Source: Labia minor
Taxonomy: Eukaryota; Arthropoda; Insecta; Dermaptera; Spongiphoridae
Direction of reading: 5' to 3'
Length of the DNA stretch: 64,000 nucleotides
Assembly: GCA_963082975.1 (NCBI GenBank)
Contig: OY720348.1
Location: 63,699,719 to 63,763,718, forward strand
Part shown: positions 10,354 to 22,230 of the stretch, piece after piece
Layout: the number at the start of each line of letters is the position of its first letter
Position numbering within the stretch: position 1 is the stretch's first letter
Notes under the pieces: model-generated
Databases searched by the model: none
The model's input: the letters and a program-made list of their open reading frames with translations, nothing else
Told to the model about the DNA's origin: nothing
Position numbers and translations under genes: made by a program

Positions 10354-10947
10354 TGGAGTGTCTCCACTCGACTATCTCGCAATTTGAACTGGATTAAATA
10401 ACATATATTATATTTAAATTAAATTTAATTAATTTAATTATAAATTAAAATTAATAAATAATATTTATTAAACCATCGCGTGTTTGGCCCTTTGTTGTTT
10501 GGCACCACGTCACGTTTTGGCGCGTGATTTGCAGTGTTAAAAAATTAATTCCGGTACTTTCAGCCATTCAATCAAGCTGAAATTCTATATATAGCAGTTT
10601 TATACAATTTTTAATCATATGGAAAATTATCAAACATATATCTTTATTTTTACGGTCACTTTAGATGAAAAAAAAATCAAAACGTGGAAGGTAATGACCC
10701 TCTTCCGGTTGAACTACATTTCTCAAAAGTTGAAAGAAAACTACGAATTTTGAATTAGTGCCCGTATACCAAATTTCATTATTCTAGCTGAAACCGTTTT
10801 TGAGTAATCTTGTCTACATACCCACACAGACACACACACAGACATTTTTCTCAACCTTAGTGAAAATGATTCAGGAACCTTCAAAACGTATAAAAACATC
10901 AAAATCTCGACATTTCGTGATCGCAATACTCTCTCTGGCGAGATATT
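10354..10947 (+). mobile_element. Family X element (X2)
   Basis: Full-length copy: TGGAGTGTCTCCACTCG head, ACTATCTCGC subterminal repeat, short (AC)n tract at 10824-10840, and a CTCTGGCGAGATA end. The arm before the terminal loop has mutated (CTCTCTC instead of CTATCTC). The spacing of blocks is the same as in X1. Confidence 0.8.
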
Positions 10948-11459
10948 AAACATTATGTTAAGCAGTAAAATAGTAAATAAAATAGTAAAATATTTTAAAA
11001 AGTTATATTAAAAATTAAAAAAAAAAAAATTAATATATTATTTTTAGTTTTGAAAAATAAAAAAAAAAATTTAAAATTGACTAAAGTGTAAAAAAAATAT
11101 CTTTTATAGAGGAAACACACATACATACCCATACCTCATATGCAAGACAACTTTTTTTGAATCAGAATTACTTGAAACGTGGAGATTTGTGAAAAAAGCA
11201 TATCGGAAATGAATCGTGATTATAATTTCTTTACTCTCTTAAAATTTAGAAATTATTTTTCTGATTGGAAAGTAAAAATGAAATCATCACACAATAATTG
11301 AATGTACCTAAACATAGTTAGAGTCATGAAAGAGAAGGGGTTAAAATCATATCCATAGACATGAATCAAATTGAAAAAAAGATATTTATGTCTACCAAGA
11401 TTTCTATAAGGAAATATTTTAATATCAGTTATGAATGAATTAACATAGAATCGATTTTT
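10948..11459. other. No gene recognised
   Basis: AT-rich spacer between two oppositely oriented family X copies (X2 plus, X3 minus). No feature is recognised in it. Confidence 0.5.
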
Positions 11460-12103
11460 ACTATCTCGCCAGAGATAGTATTGCGATCATGAAAATTTTC
11501 GATGTTGAGATTTTGATGTTTTTATACGTTTTGAAGGTTCCTGAATCATTTTCACTAAGGTTGAGAAAAATGTCTGTGTGTGTGTGTGTATGTGTGTGTG
11601 TATGTGTGTATGTGTGTATGTGTGTGTGTGTGTGTATGTATGTAGGCAAGATTACGCAAAAACGGTTTGAGCTAGAATGATGAAATTTGGTACATGGACA
11701 TTATTCAAAATTCATAGTTTTCTATCAACTTTTGAGAAATGTAGCTCAACCGGAAGAGGGTCATTACCTACAACGTTTTGATTTTTTTTCCTCTAAAGTG
11801 ACCGTAAAAATAAAGATATATGTTTGATAATTTTTCACATGATTAATAATTATATAAAACTGCTATATATAGAATTTCAGCTTGATTGATTCGCTGAAAT
11901 TACCAGAATTAATTTTTTAACACTGAAAATCTCACGCGTCAACACGTGACGTGGTGCCATCAACAAAAAGCCAAACATGCGCTGGTTTAATATTTATTAT
12001 TTATTATTTATAATTTATAATTAATTAAATTTAATTTAAATATAATATATTATGTTATTTAATCCAATTCAAATTGCGAGATAGTCGAGTGGAGACACTC
12101 CAG
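11460..12103 (-). mobile_element. Family X element (X3), best-preserved copy
   Basis: On the plus strand it opens with ACTATCTCGCCAGAGATAGT (the terminal hairpin), contains a long (TG)n/(TATG) tract at 11575-11645, and closes with GCGAGATAGTCGAGTGGAGA followed by CACTCCAG. All blocks found in other copies are present in order: the AACGGTTTGAGCTAGAAT block, the CTCAACCGGAAGAGGGTCAT block, the TATATAGAATTTCAGCTTGA block, and the GTGACGTGGTGCCATCAAC block. Confidence 0.85.
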
Positions 12104-12189
12104 CTAATTTAATGGAAGATGTGTAGCCTGGGGGACAGTTTGAGGAATGTTGTCGAGCTCAGTACCACTACAGAAATATATATATATAC

Positions 12190-12230
<41 letters not shown>

Positions 12231-13010
12231 TTATTTATCACCAACAATGATATATTTCATAAAATGGTATTATTAAAAAAAATAATGGACGTGTTTTTTG
12301 GACAGAAAAATTGCTTGTATTTAGAAAGAAACAAAAAATAAAAAAAAATAAAAAAAAAAAAATAATAATATAGAGGCATCACGGTTTTATTTCGAATTTC
12401 GAATTTAAGGTATATAATACAAAAAGAAGAGGGAGAGTGAAATTCAAAGTGGCACCTGGAAAAGTAAATAAAATATGACTTGGGTGGCGTCCTTCATTTT
12501 CAAACGCATAAATTATTACATTCCCCCCATCTTCCTCTTTTTCTGCCTCCTCCCCAACAAGAAAATAAATTTCAAACACTTTTGCTCACAATCTAGATAA
12601 TTTTTCATACTTGTAGAATATTACAACAGCCATTCACATTAGACTGACATAGTAACACATCTAGAGCAAGCAGCAAGTTAAAAGTTTAGAATTTGGAACA
12701 CACACATACACATAGAAATAAATATATACAAATAGACGAAACTTCTAAACAACATTAGTAAAAAATAAACCTTAGTTGTATGTTATGTAGAGTGTTTTTA
12801 TATTATTATTATTAATTTTAATCAATTTTAGCTTATAATTAATTTTCAATTGCTTCATTATATAATTAATTGAATATTAATAGATATAGGAGAGAATCAG
12901 GTTTAATCTAAAGTATACATAAATAAATATTATTTATGTTTTTATCATACTCTCAAAATATTATTCAAACATCATTTCGAGGCCACATTCAGTAGAATTA
13001 ATAAAAAAAT
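12104..13010. other. No gene recognised; interrupted (TA)n tract
   Basis: A (TA)n tract with interruptions lies at 12176-12231 and A-rich runs at 12340-12370. The minus frame at 12379-12579 has no recognisable homology. Confidence 0.5.
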
Positions 13011-13284
13011 TAAAAAATAGAAAACAAAATATTAATTAAACCTTGAATATTATCCTTTACATATGCCCAACGAAAAAGCGTGGGCGCATATAATAATATT
13101 AAATTCTTTATCTACTACTTATGTTCATATAATAATATTAAATTCTTTATCTACTACTTATGTTCATATAATAATATTAAATTATTTACCTACTACTTAT
13201 GTTCATATGCGCCCACGCTTTTTTTTGTGTATATATAAAGGATAATATTCAAGGTTTAACTAATATTTTGTTTTCTATTTTTTA
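13011..13284. mobile_element. Fold-back element with a 39-bp tandem core
   Basis: Arms of about 80 bp (13011-13091 and 13205-13284) are inverted copies; shared text includes AACCTTGAATATTATCCTTT and AAGCGTGGGCGCATAT. Between them lie three tandem 39-bp units (13092-13130, 13131-13169, 13170-13208), each ending CTACTACTTATGTTCATAT. Because 39 is 13 codons, a repeating open frame appears, but it is a by-product of the array. No transposase is seen. Confidence 0.8.
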
Positions 13285-13893
13285 GGGCATTATTTTATGT
13301 GTGTGTGTGTGTGTTTGAAGATAATTTTTTAATTCAACTTAATCACATCATTTTAACAGTTATGACATCATCCGAAGTTTGTGCTTTTCTCTAAAGTATA
13401 GTACAAACTTGTTTATATATATTTATTTATGTGATATGTATTTATTTATTTATCTAGAAACATAAAACCAATAAGTCGATAACCATTAGTCGAAATCTTT
13501 TTTGTGTTTATCGTGTATCAAATTGTTAGGTTTTAGTCTTTTTAGTCTTGAGGTAAGTCTTTGCGTGTGAAGGAGTATAAAAATATTATTCTTATAAAAA
13601 ATTGTATTAATTATTTATAAATATTTTATTGATTATTTTATTAACGATTCTCAATCCTTATGGAATTCAATTTTATGTTGAATGATAAGAAATGCAGTTC
13701 TCGTAGTGGCATCAAAATTCAATTCCGTTTAAAAATCAATTTATAATTTCTACAGACAAAATCACGTCTCTAACATATTCAATACACCTTAATTGTTCAT
13801 ATGCTCACGATGTGTTAGGGTGTTCACATATACTTACTTCAAACATTTCTAAAGTCTATTTAATTATTCTTATAAAACAAATATACCTTAGAG
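13285..13893. other. No gene recognised; (TG)n tract
   Basis: A (TG)n tract lies at 13298-13315. The rest is AT-rich sequence without a supported feature. Confidence 0.5.
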
Positions 13894-14120
13894 CATGCTT
13901 GTCTAAAGTGCGGCCCACGGGCCACATTCGGCCCAAAACGCTTTGAGATGCGGCCCAAACGCAAATTAGGAAAATATTTAAATTTACTCATTTCTACTAA
14001 AAAAAAATATTAATGTTTGCAATATTTTTCATGTTCATTTATAATTTTATACATATATCTGATTCAAATAAAAAAGTTATAATAAAAAGAAGTTATTTTA
14101 TTTTAATAAAACTATATATA

Positions 14121-14228
14121 CAGTAAAACCTCTCTAACATTCTCAAAACACTATTGAAAACAATGTTTATTGTGAATTAAAATGAAAGCAGTAACTATTA
14201 GACGTGTCCTTATAGAGAGGTTTTACTG
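14121..14228. mobile_element. pogo/Tigger-like MITE
   Basis: 108 bp with inverted ends CAGTAAAACCTCTCTAA and TATAGAGAGGTTTTACTG, flanked by TA on each side (14119-14120 and 14229-14230). The CAGTRRAACC end and TA target are typical of the pogo branch of the Tc1/mariner superfamily. It is too short to code for anything. Confidence 0.85.
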
Positions 14229-14289
14229 TAGTTAATTTTATTTCCATTTGTTGAAGAAATATTTATGTGCGGCCCACAGAATATTTTTT

Positions 14290-14879
14290 ACTAACTCGCC
14301 AGAGATAGTATTGCGATCACGAAAATTTTCGATGTTAAGATTTTGATGTTTTTATACGTTTTGAAGGTTCCTGAATCATTTTCACTAAGGTTGAGAAAAA
14401 TGTCTGTGTGGGTATGTAGACAAGATTACTCAAAAACGGTTTCAGCTAGAATAATGAAATTTGGTATACGGGCACTAATTCAAAATTCGTAGTTTTCTTT
14501 CAACTTTTGAGAAATGTAGTTCAACCGGAAGAGGGTCATTACCTTCCACGTTTTGATTTATTTTTCATCTAAAGTGACCGTAAAAATAAAGATATATGTT
14601 TGATAATTTTTCACATGTTTAAAAATTGTATAAAACTGCTATATATAGAATTTCAGCTTGATTGAATGGCTGAAAGTACCGGAATTAATTTTTTAACAAT
14701 GCAAATCACGTGCTAGCACGTGTCGTGGTGCCATCAACGAAGAGCCAAACACGCGCTGGTTTAATAAATATTATTTATTAATTTTAATTTATAATTTGAT
14801 TAATTTAATTTAATTTAAATTAATATATGTTATTTATTCCAATTCAAATTTGCGAGATAGTCGAGTGGAGACACTCCAG
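14290..14879 (-). mobile_element. Family X element (X4)
   Basis: Opens with ACTAACTCGCCAGAGATAGT (one substitution in the hairpin) and closes TCGAGTGGAGACACTCCAG. The AC/TG tract is very short here (GTCTGTGTGGGTATG), which shows that the microsatellite length varies between copies. It is inserted in the hAT-like element around it. Confidence 0.85.
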
Positions 14880-14933
14880 ATTTTTTCTTTTTTGCAATGT
14901 GACCCTCGAATGGTCATAGTTTAGACACCCATG

Positions 14934-15804
14934 TAAAGAATAGAGCGACTACTCTAATATTGGATATAATGCATTTCTTCCTATAATATTTCCGCCATTC
15001 CCCTCCGATTTTATTTTTTTCGACATTTTAATGATGAGAATTTTGTAATTATCTTAAATCTATTGCCATCCTTCAAAGTCATGAACCATGCATCATACAC
15101 TAGGAACATAAAACTACTATTTTCATTAGTTCATTTTATTAATGTTGAACATAATGTGACAAATATGATATATATTTTTTCAACTAAATTAATAGGATAA
15201 TTTATTTAAATTACTTAAAAAAACAAATTATAAAACATTTAATTAATATATTTATACTAAATTATTTATTTATAAAGTGCTTGGATAGTTTATTATAGGT
15301 ATCACATATTATTTTTATTAATTAAAATTGAGAATTTGAAGAGAATAGAAATTGGATGAAGGTGGATAAAGATGGTAGGTGGACTGTAATTGCTGCCAAT
15401 TAAAACTTTCCAGTCATAATTTCAATGGGGATAGATAAATTTATTATAAACATATTGTTAAATATATATAATAAAAGTTGTCAGTGGAGTTATTCAAAGA
15501 ATAATAATAATTGTGGTACTATTTTTTTTTTTTTTATTTTCGGCTTAAATTAAAAATTAATCGAATTTTGGATTTAAAAGAATTAAATTAATAAATTGTA
15601 AACCAAAATATAAGAATTTAAAAAAAGGACTTACTGTGGAGTGAATTTCTAAGGATTGACCCTTTCCGATTGTTTCAACTTGAAGTTTGAAGTTAAAATG
15701 ATTCTCGTCTGACAATATCGACTCCTCATTCCAGGAGGAGGTCCCAGGCCATATTAAGGTTTTCGTTTATTTGCCCACCCGCTGAGTAAATGATATTTTT
15801 AAAA

Positions 15805-15835
<31 letters not shown>

Positions 15836-15845
15836 TTTTTTTTTT
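14934..15845. other. No gene recognised; long poly-T at the right end
   Basis: AT-rich sequence. Long T runs lie at 15522-15539 and 15807-15846. No repeat family or coding frame is supported. Confidence 0.5.
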
Positions 15846-16309
15846 TGAAAGAAAAAATACATTAGATACAATATTTTTTTTAATTATAATTTTTATTTAC
15901 TCTTGTTTTATATATAATTAATTTATAGTTTCTAATTTATTAATGGAATTAATTTAACATCTTCGACTATACCTCTATTCTGATTCTGGCTAAATATCTT
16001 TTTATTTTTTTTTTTTTATCTATTCTTTTTTTATTCTTCCACTGTGTTCTTTTTCTTGGTCATTTTCCCAATTGGTTTCTCCGTCCACGAAAATTTTTTA
16101 TCAAATCCTTTTTTTGGTTCAAAAAATAGTCAATTTTAGTATAAATTTATCTTGATTATTTAGTCTTAAAAAAATTTTCATAAAAGGTTAAATTTATACA
16201 AGAAAATTCTCTATAAATTGTTTCATATAATTTTTTTTTTTTTTTGAAAGAAAAAAATATATTAGATACAATATATATATTTTTTTTAATTATAATATTT
16301 ATTTACTAT

Positions 16310-16357
<48 letters not shown>

Positions 16358-16730
16358 TTATTAATGAAATTAATTTATATAATCGTCGACTATACCTCCA
16401 TTCTGATTCTGGCTAAATATCTTTATCTATTCTCTTTTTATTCCTCCACTGCGTTCTTTTCCTTGGTCATTTCCCAATTGGTTTCTCCGTATATATTATA
16501 ATTTATATAATTATAATTTAAATATCATCTTCGACTATACCTCCATTCTGATTCTGGCTAATTATCTATTTATCTATTCGTTTTTTTTTTAATTATAATT
16601 TTTATTTACTATTGTTTTTATATATATATATATATATTATAATTTTTATAAATTTATAATTTATTAATGAAATTTGTACAAGAAAATTCTCTATAAATTG
16701 TTTCATATAAAATTTTCTATATTTTTTATA
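15846..16730. repeat. Local tandem/segmental duplication, three partial units
   Basis: A block that starts GAAAGAAAAAATA at 15847 recurs at 16246, and its later part (CGACTATACCTCCATTCTG, then GATTCTGGCTAA) appears a third time at about 16535. The first two units also share a downstream TTCCACTG..TTCTTTT..CTTGGTCATTTCCC segment. A short AGAAAATTCTCTATAAATTG segment flanks both sides (16201, 16681). The second unit contains a (TA)n tract at 16317-16350. Confidence 0.75.
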
Positions 16731-17481
16731 ATTTAAAAAATATTTACTTTTTAAATATTTATTTTATTACTATGAATAATTACTTCTTAACGTAAATATA
16801 AACGTAATTTCTATTATATTAAAATTATTCTCAAAAAAAACAACTTTTTTTTCATCTTGACATGAAGATATTCTCATTTATTGATTCTCCTCGAAATAAT
16901 ACAATTACAGTCGAAAACAACGATTAATAACTTCGTTCTGATAAATTTATACAAGAAAAACAAATAACTCAAGTATATATTAAATTATTCACCAAAAATA
17001 AACATTTGTTCATTAATATTAATTATTATCGTATTAATATATATATATATATATATATATAAATTTGCTATATGTTGATAAAATCCGGTTCATTCTGTAA
17101 ATTATCTTGATATACGCCCAGTAATTGAGCCAAACAAATAAAATCCATTAAGCTATCAATTGGTTTTAGAAATTAATTTTCATCATAAGATAGGTAATAG
17201 GCGAGATAATGGAAATGTTTGTCAGGGAAACATTCATTTGGAAATGTTATTGATGAGACACTCTAATCAAAATTCACGACGTTTCGCTATTCGTTATCTG
17301 CGGGGGGGGGTCTTTTATATTTTTTTTTTTTTTTTTTTGTTTTATTTTTTCTGATGAAAACACAATTGGTGAATGAGAAATCTCACCTGATCTTTCACAG
17401 ATCATGTTTTAAACATAGATTTAAAATGAAAATAAACAAAAAAAAAAAGAGAAAAAATAAACAATTTGGAAGAAAAAAAAT
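16731..17481. other. No gene recognised
   Basis: (TA)n at 17038-17061, a G8 run at 17303-17310 and a poly-T run at 17320-17338. The open frame over 17160-17354 ends in the poly-T run and has no recognisable homology. Confidence 0.5.
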
Positions 17482-18058
17482 CTGGAGTGTCTCCACTCGA
17501 CTATTTCGCATTATTTAAATTGAATGAATTATAAATTATCAAATAAAATAAATAAATAATATTTATTAAACTAGCGCGTGTTTGACTCTTTGTTGATCAC
17601 AGCATGTCACGTGCTGGCGCGTGATTGGCAGTCAACGTGTTAAAAAAAATAAAAAAATTAATTCAGGTACTTTCAGAGATTCAATCAATTTGAAATTCTA
17701 TATATAGAAGTTTTATACAATTTTTAATCATGTGAAAAAATATCATACATATATCTATTTTTACGGCCAGTTTAGAGGAAAAAAAAATTGAAAACGTGGT
17801 AAGTAATGACCCTCTTCCGAAAAGAGCTACATTTCTCAAAAGTTGAAAGAAAACTACGAATTTTGAATAATGTCAATGTACCAAATTTCATTATTCTAGC
17901 TCAAACCGTTTTTGCGTAATCCTCTCTACATACACACTCACACACACATACACAGACGTTTTTCTCAACTTTAGTGAAAATGACTCAGGGACCTTCAAAA
18001 CGTAGAAAAACATCAAAATCTCGACATCGAAAATTTTCGTGATCTCTGGCGAGATAGA
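17482..18058 (+). mobile_element. Family X element (X5)
   Basis: Starts CTGGAGTGTCTCCACTCG and ends CTCTGGCGAGATAG. It lacks the GCAATACTAT segment just before the final loop, so the terminal hairpin has lost its left arm. It shares several changes with X1 (CTATTTCGCATTATTTAAATT), which places these two copies in one subgroup. Confidence 0.8.
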
Positions 18059-18805
18059 AAAAATGGAAACACTCAAAGTATAAATTTTCTTAAAATTCCC
18101 AATTTTAATTTTATTAATCTTATTATAGTATTCAAATTAAAATGTCACAACTTTTTTTTTTATTTTTTTTATATAAAAACATTATTTTAAATAAATTCAT
18201 CCCCTACTCCTAACGACCCTACTGAAACTTTACTCTAATTTAAAATTTATGAAGATTAAAAAAGATATAATGAAAGAGTAGGAATATTTTATAATAAATT
18301 ATATCCTATGATAAAAACCTCCAAGTAACAATTTTCTTTTCCAATCAATAAATTTAAAGGCAAATTGGTCGGAGTCGGATGTTAAAAAAAAAATTCCCGC
18401 TTAAAGACGACCAATGACGTCACTGGTTTTAGGCAACCTTTTACGATGTTCTGATCCCGAGGAATTTTATTGCTCGAAGTAATTTTTTTATTGACAATTC
18501 ATCTCTAGAGAATTAGTCGTTCGATGTTTCTCAGTCCCCCCCCCCTTCCCTTCCTTTATTCCTTCAAATGACATTTTTCCCAGCAAAATATTAATTGGTT
18601 TCAGAAATAAAACAAATAATTGATGAATAATACTAATTCTCGCTAACAAAAGAAACAAAACTCTTTTTTTTTTTTAGTAATATAGAATATTTTAAAATGA
18701 AAGTTTCTATCTGTTTGAATAATTTACTTAGATATACTCTGCTTTTAGGGTTACGATTGTAATTACTTAGTAAAAAATATTAATTACCTTATTTAGTATT
18801 AAATA
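18059..18805. other. No gene recognised; short motif-rich block
   Basis: Mostly AT-rich. Positions 18360-18480 are more complex and hold ATTCCCGC, CCAATGACGTCACTGG and related motifs. A C9 run lies near 18537. No open frame can be supported. Confidence 0.5.
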
Positions 18806-19178
18806 CAGAGATGATGGGCAGGAATGTGATCCTTTTAGATTTAAATTGGAAGATTCCGTCCGATCCAGAATTGTCAGATCTGAATCTAATTCCTTTTTTT
18901 TTCTACATTTCTCAAAAGTTGATAGAAAACTACATATTTTGAATAATGCCCATGTACCGAATTTCATGATTCTAGCTCAAACCGTTTTTGCGTAATCTTG
19001 TCTACATACATACATACACAAACACACACACAGAGACATTTTTCTCAACCTTAGTGAAAATGATTCAGGAACCTTCAAAACGTATAAAAACATCAAAATC
19101 TCAACATCGAAAATTTTCATGATCGCAATACTATCTTTGGCCAGACAATAAAAAGTTCGCGATCCTGCCTATCTCTCG
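18806..19178. mobile_element. hAT-like MITE interrupted by a family X fragment
   Basis: Left end CAGAGATGATGGGCAGGAAT and right end CGATCCTGCCTATCTCTCG are imperfect inverted copies. The left interior (TGATCCTTTTAGATTTAAAT, then GAAGATTCCG) resembles the element at 48753-48897. A 5'-truncated family X copy occupies 18897-19150. No clear target duplication is visible. Confidence 0.5.
18897..19150 (+). mobile_element. Family X fragment (X6), 5'-truncated
   Basis: Begins in the CTACATTTCTCAAAAGTTGATAG block and continues through (AC)n at 19008-19031 to ATACTATCTTTGGCCAGACA, a mutated terminal hairpin. The 5' half is missing. Confidence 0.75.
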
Positions 19179-20127
19179 GGTTAACTGATGAACCATAATC
19201 GTAAGAAGAATGTGGTTTTTGTGGTCTAAAACTGAAGATTTGCTTAATTAGATGAATAAATAGTATTCATGTAATCTCAGGTGGTTGAGCATGGGCAAGT
19301 CTATGTGTGTATGATTGGGCACCTATGGTCGTTAGGTGGGCGGAGAAACCACATCATCCGCCTTAATTTAATACCCCTTACTTTGAGTGAGAGAAATGTG
19401 CCGGTCTAGAGTCAAATAACGCATCATTATATGTTATATTTGTATTATCAAGTGTCTCGTCTCTGAAATCATCAAACCAGCCGAAATTATACAGTTTTGG
19501 TAACCTACCCTTTCATGATCCAGAGTGAAGATTTGGTGCAACGATTTTAAACAAGGCCGTAAACGCGTTGAGAATCAAGTGCATTCATTCTTTTCTTCAA
19601 GACATTAGGAATTCTACTCATATCATAAATGTTAGAATATTTCAGTATAATCATTCACAATGAACTCTGAGCATATTTGTAACATTCATAGGGTATTCTC
19701 CGGGGTCTTGTTATCCTTAGTCTTCTTAAAATTGTTTTTAGCTCTTCTAAGAAAAAAGAAGCGTCAAACAGATCAATTTCAATAAAAGGTTCAGCATATT
19801 ACAATCGTACCGACTTAAGTGAATAGTTAAGCAAATTTTCGAATTATGATTTCCATTCCCTCACATTTATATCTCTGTCTAAAGTTATTAAAACTATAGC
19901 TTTCTTTAGTTTAGTTTTAAGTTTTTCGTTAGTTTTTATAGTTTTTTGTAGAATACATTTATTAAATACAAATGGCTCGTTTATATTTGATCGACCGTTC
20001 TATATAATACTAATCATTACTATTATTATAAAATCAACTAGTTTTGACAAACAATTCTTTCCTTTTTTCACTGGCTTGGCATACAATAAATAAATTAAAT
20101 ATATATATCTTATCTTATTAAACTAGC
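19179..20127. other. No gene recognised
   Basis: Moderately complex sequence at 19180-19600, for example GGTCGTTAGGTGGGCGGAGA. It does not match other parts of the window and shows no protein family in any frame that could be checked by eye. Confidence 0.5.
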
Positions 20128-20650
20128 AAAAATTGTATATATATGCATACATATTATATATATGTGTATGTATAAATATTTGTATTTTTGAAATATTAAA
20201 CCACTCGGAGAATTTTTTTTGAAATTTACACCATAGATAATTTTTATAAAGAAAAATCGATCTGTATAAGTTTCAGCCTCGGGGAAAATCATCTTTGTTA
20301 GTTTTTTCTTAATTTAAAATAGGAATTTTAATAATAATAAATAACGACCGGCAACGCCGAACAACGCTTCAATAAGTACAAAATATTATAAATAAAATAA
20401 AATTAAAAATATATATTTTAATAATATAATATTTTGTAATCAAATTACGAAATATATATTATGTTATATCCACAGGTCATACTTTTCTGTCTTTCGGTGC
20501 ATTAATGCGTAGGTATTGTTTCCTATATTTTGTCGTTTATTTATTTTAAATAATAATCTTAATCTTAAATATTCATAGTTCATAACGAATAACTTTTTTT
20601 AAAGTACCGAACTTTGGCTCGGTGAACCAGGTACTATATATATATAAATG
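20128..20650 (-). repeat. Family Z repeat (Z2), longest copy
   Basis: In order on the minus strand: a TACCTGGTTCACCGAGCCAA end, the ATTCATAG/AATATTTAAG segment, CACCGAAAGACAGAAAAGTA, an AATATTATAAAATAT tract, GAAGCGTTGTTCGGCGTTGC, the AAATTAAGAAAAAACTAACA block, and GAGCGGTTTAATATTTCAAA. The same order is found in Z3-Z5. The end contains a potential hairpin between GGTACT and AGTACC. It is non-coding; the transposon class is not recognised. Confidence 0.7.
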
Positions 20651-21690
20651 TCATTCTCATTCCGGATTAGCCTAGAAGTTAAGATTATTAGAAAATACTT
20701 TTATCTTTTTTTAAATGTGCGTCTTAAATAAATAAATAAATTATAAAAAAAATATGAATAACTAAACATAGAAGGTAAGTAAATCGACATCATCATTAAT
20801 TTTCTGAATTTGACTGCAACCTCCCCTTTAGAATAATCATTTCATCTATTCAAATGCCTGCCACTAAATAAATGGTTTGAAAAAGAAAAAAAATAAATCC
20901 ATAAATAAATAAACAGACACACAAAAATAAATTAATGATTTAATCAAATAGATTTTTTTTTTATTATCAAACACAGTACAGAATATAATAATTAAAATTA
21001 ATCTTTTTTTACTGGGATAAATATTATACCTACATAATTGCATTTATATTTAATTATCTTGGTTTCAAATAATTTGATATGAAGATAATGATATTTGAAT
21101 GTATTTATACTATGATAAAAGGATATATATTTATTTATCCGAAACGATCAGTATTGTAAACAAAACATTGCATGGTTCTTCATAAGAATTTCAATATATG
21201 AAAAGTAAATCCTTACAATGAAGGCATTTCACTTTTTTCGTTGTTTCACTTGACATTTGGCCAATATTTAATTTCCTTTTAAAATCACAAACTGACAGAG
21301 TCAGTTGCGTTGTGGAATTTCCTGCCTTACTTGCATGAATACTGATAGTTATCGTACCCTTCAACTTTATTCATTTTCTTTCAATCTTCCCATTCTTTGA
21401 TTTCAATATAATACGATCAATGTTTCGATTAATAACGATTTCGTTTAAATATGAATTGTGCTAAATCTATTTATCAATTTTCAAAAAAAATCTCACAGGT
21501 TGTGAGTATTTGTGAAAAAATTGATTATTTTTAACATATTAGCTAACCCGACGAACTTTGTACCGCCTTACATTCTATAAATATAGTGAAATTACACTAT
21601 TGCTTATTTTTGTTTTATTATAATTTGAAAAATGGTGTACCATATAATAATATTCTATAGACATTTTGTTATAAGTAATATTTAAAGTTC
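20651..21690. other. No gene recognised
   Basis: AT-rich, with no repeat match in the window and no supported frame. Confidence 0.5.
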
Positions 21691-22230
21691 TCCCTTAGAA
21701 GTAAAACTTAATTACTTACCTCTCTGGAACTATGGAATCCCATAGTTCTGTTACATTTACCACATTCCTCCAACCGTTCCTAACCTTAGCTACCTCAATT
21801 TAACTTCTATTCTCTCTGAACTCGCTTAAGTATTCAGTTACATTTTGTTTTATCTAATATGTAAAGCCTATAGTTGTTCTCCCGTAGAAGAACTATGGAA
21901 CTCGAAAATCATGTTATATTTACCACATTCCTCCAATCGTTCCTAACCTTAGCTACCTCAATTTAACTTCTATTCTCTCTCAACTCGCTTAAGTATTCAG
22001 TTACATTTTGTTTTAACTAATATCTCAAGCCTATAGTTGTTCTCCCGTAGAAGAGAAACTTAACTACTTATTTCTCTTGAACTATGGAACTCGAAAATCC
22101 TGTTACATTTACCACATTCCTCCAATCGTTCCTATCCTTAGCTACCTCAATTTAACTTCTATTCTCTCACAATTCCTTCAAAAATTCACTTACACCATCA
22201 TTGGTCTCGACATAACCAAGTTTCTATCTA
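21691..22230. repeat. Three tandem pyrimidine-rich units
   Basis: The segment TTACATTTACCACATTCCTC recurs at 21751, 21914 (one change) and 22103, giving spacings of 163 and 189 bp. Each is followed by CGTTCCTAACCTTAGCTACC (third copy CCTATCC) and CAATTTAACTTCTATTCTCT. The longer third period comes from a 26-bp insertion that the second unit lacks. The open frame at 22077-22268 is a chance product of this T/C-rich array. Confidence 0.85.

Larger units (their letters stand above)
13894..14933. mobile_element. hAT-like element split by two later insertions
   Basis: Related ends in opposite orientation (CATGCTTGTCTAAAGTGCGG on the left, TTTAGACACCCATG on the right), with CGGCCC-rich subterminal patches at 13910-13956 and 14271-14279, suggest a hAT-type non-autonomous element. 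Inside it lie a pogo-like MITE (14121-14228) and a full family X copy (14290-14879). The 8-bp target duplication is not clear, so the assignment rests on the ends and the CGGCCC patches. Confidence 0.6.

Noticed and set aside
13063..13245. Repeat protein with 13-residue units.
   Set aside because: It is produced by the 39-bp tandem core of a fold-back element. No start context or continuation supports a gene.
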